Source: a virus
Strand: one strand, 5' to 3'
Virus record (IMG/VR): IMGVR_UViG_3300023179_000234
Location: 1-40,014 of that record
DNA length: 40,014 nucleotides
Below the pieces are notes generated by a model. That model saw nothing but the letters and a program-made list of their open reading frames with translations. It ran no database searches and was not told the DNA's origin. The position numbers and the translations under genes were made by a program. Shown piece after piece: positions 39,020 through 40,014 of the stretch. Position 1 is the first letter of the stretch. Every line of letters starts with the position of its first letter.

Positions 39020-40014
39020 ATGTCTTCTGCTGCATATCAATGGGCAATGGGTGAAGGCGGTATCGGCTTGGATGCCATGAATAAAAACATCCAAGACTTC
39101 TTTGCGGCAAACCCTGATCAGGCTGCAACCGAGGCGGCTATGCAACAATGGGGTGTGTCTAATGAAGATATTCAACGTGCTACGGGTAAATCTTTTGCTG
39201 ACTATTATCCAGTTATTAAAGCACCGTCAACTGGACCATTAGGCTCAATTGCTTATCAGAATGCAATAAGCGAGGGCGGCATCGGTCTTGATGCCATGAA
39301 CCAAAACATTCAGAGCTTTCTTGCTGCAAATCCAACCGAGCAAGCCACACGAGATGCCATGCAGCAATTCGGCGTTTCTGAAGAAGACATCCAAAGAGCA
39401 ACTGGTAGGTCATTTGCTGATTACTACCCGTCACAAGGCGCGTTGCCAGTAAGCAACACATATACGGTAGATCGTTACAATCCAAATGACCCTGCGTCAT
39501 CACACTGGATAGCTGATCCCAACGCAGGTCATTGGACGTTTAACACTGAAACTGGTGAACGCACGCTTGTGCCTGCCGGTTCAACAAGCGGCGCTTTATC
39601 AACGGTCACCGCACCTGCGTCTGATGTTTCAATAACAAGTCGTGATGACCGTCAGCAAGACGCAATTGATGCAGCAACTGTAAAGCCTGCAGCAAACATT
39701 TATCGTGGCGTTCAAATACCAACATTTACAGATAAATACATAGACCGCGGTGATGAAGGCACACAGATTCTTTCAGCAGCCGATCAACTTGCAAGCTGGA
39801 AACAAAACCAAGATTATCTTGCGTCTTTAACGCCAGCGCAAAGAGCAATTCTAAACGCAGCACGCACTGAAAGCCAAGAAAATGCTTTAGTAACCACATA
39901 CGACCCAGTTACATTAGGCGGCAAGGAATGGACCGTTGCCGGAGATGGCAAAACGCTTATACGTTTGTCGGACAATCAGTCTGGATTGGCTGCAAAACAG
40001 ACTCGATACGATGT
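39020..40014 (+). CDS. Repeat-containing protein, N-terminal part (runs off the window)
   Basis: An uninterrupted frame of 331 codons begins at an ATG two bases after the previous stop and is still open at the right edge. Residues about 9-66 and 81-138 are a tandem repeat: EGGIGLDAMN, IQ and AANP blocks, then a VS.EDIQRATG core and SFADYYP. The repeat is followed by a domain with Trp/His-rich NPNDPASSHWIADPNAGHWT. Its position at the end of the tail genes would fit an internal virion protein, but no family is recognised. Total length unknown. Confidence 0.75.
   Translation, partial: MSSAAYQWAMGEGGIGLDAMNKNIQDFFAANPDQAATEAAMQQWGVSNEDIQRATGKSFADYYPVIKAPSTGPLGSIAYQNAISEGGIGLDAMNQNIQSFLAANPTEQATRDAMQQFGVSEEDIQRATGRSFADYYPSQGALPVSNTYTVDRYNPNDPASSHWIADPNAGHWTFNTETGERTLVPAGSTSGALSTVTAPASDVSITSRDDRQQDAIDAATVKPAANIYRGVQIPTFTDKYIDRGDEGTQILSAADQLASWKQNQDYLASLTPAQRAILNAARTESQENALVTTYDPVTLGGKEWTVAGDGKTLIRLSDNQSGLAAKQTRYD
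39044..39430 (+). repeat. Tandem protein-coding repeat, two copies
   Basis: Two copies of a unit of about 72 codons start near 39044 and 39260. They share GGIGLDAMN, AANP, the AMQQ and EDIQRATG blocks and SFADYYP, but have diverged at the DNA level, which implies an old duplication kept by selection. Confidence 0.8.

Noticed and set aside
1-40014. CRISPR arrays, tRNA genes, insertion sequences, integrase or attachment sites
   Set aside because: I looked for spaced direct repeats, cloverleaf-like segments, transposase or integrase motifs and found none that I could support.

Overview
The window looks like part of the genome of a tailed double-stranded DNA phage (Caudoviricetes) with podovirus-type, P22/SU10-like tail connector genes. 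It has no bacterial housekeeping genes, no tRNA, no integrase and no recognisable repressor, so it reads as a lytic phage, probably of a Gram-negative host. Sigma70-type promoters, strong Shine-Dalgarno sites and a GH24 endolysin next to holin- and spanin-like genes support a bacterial, probably proteobacterial, host. Small basic packaged-type proteins such as the DUF6321-like one suggest an aquatic phage; that is inference. Both window ends cut through genes.

Layout: positions 1 to about 8150 are read leftward and hold the early and replication genes. In order of transcription these are a string of very small genes, a DUF932 protein, a conserved HCDKHV-motif protein, a MazG-like pyrophosphohydrolase, a Cys-motif protein, a family A DNA polymerase, a DUF3310 (T7 gp1.7-like) protein and more small genes. 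Genes are packed with ATGA and TAATG overlaps. Several leader regions share the same sigma70-like promoter and leader sequence. Positions 8200 to 8560 form a divergent control region with back-to-back promoters, an 18-bp perfect palindrome and a long hairpin. Rightward transcription starts with a Toprim/SF3-type primase-helicase (8562-10661). An AT-rich gap follows (10662-10907), and then the late genes.

The late region is, in order: small and large terminase, two uncharacterised large proteins (453 and 1211 aa), portal, small basic protein, small helical protein, GroES-like co-chaperonin, scaffold-like protein, major capsid protein and accessory head proteins (to about 26.2 kb). Next come a tail connector protein with a discoidin-like insert, a zinc-binding protein, three fibre/adhesin proteins (27.6-32.9 kb), a lysis cassette (about 33.5-34.9 kb), an SU10-type adaptor, a second fibre-like protein, a P22 gp10-like tail protein and a repeat-bearing protein that runs off the right end.

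The genes form a coherent programme: polymerase, primase-helicase and nucleotide enzymes copy the genome; terminase and portal package it into a capsid that may fold with the phage's own GroES; connectors, fibres and adhesin build the tail; holin, spanin and lysozyme-like proteins release progeny. The least explained parts are the 1211-aa protein with a PcfJ-like segment, the 453-aa protein with two internal twin-arginine motifs, the family of Lys/Gly-rich basic proteins, a 28-aa membrane peptide and the repeated promoter modules.
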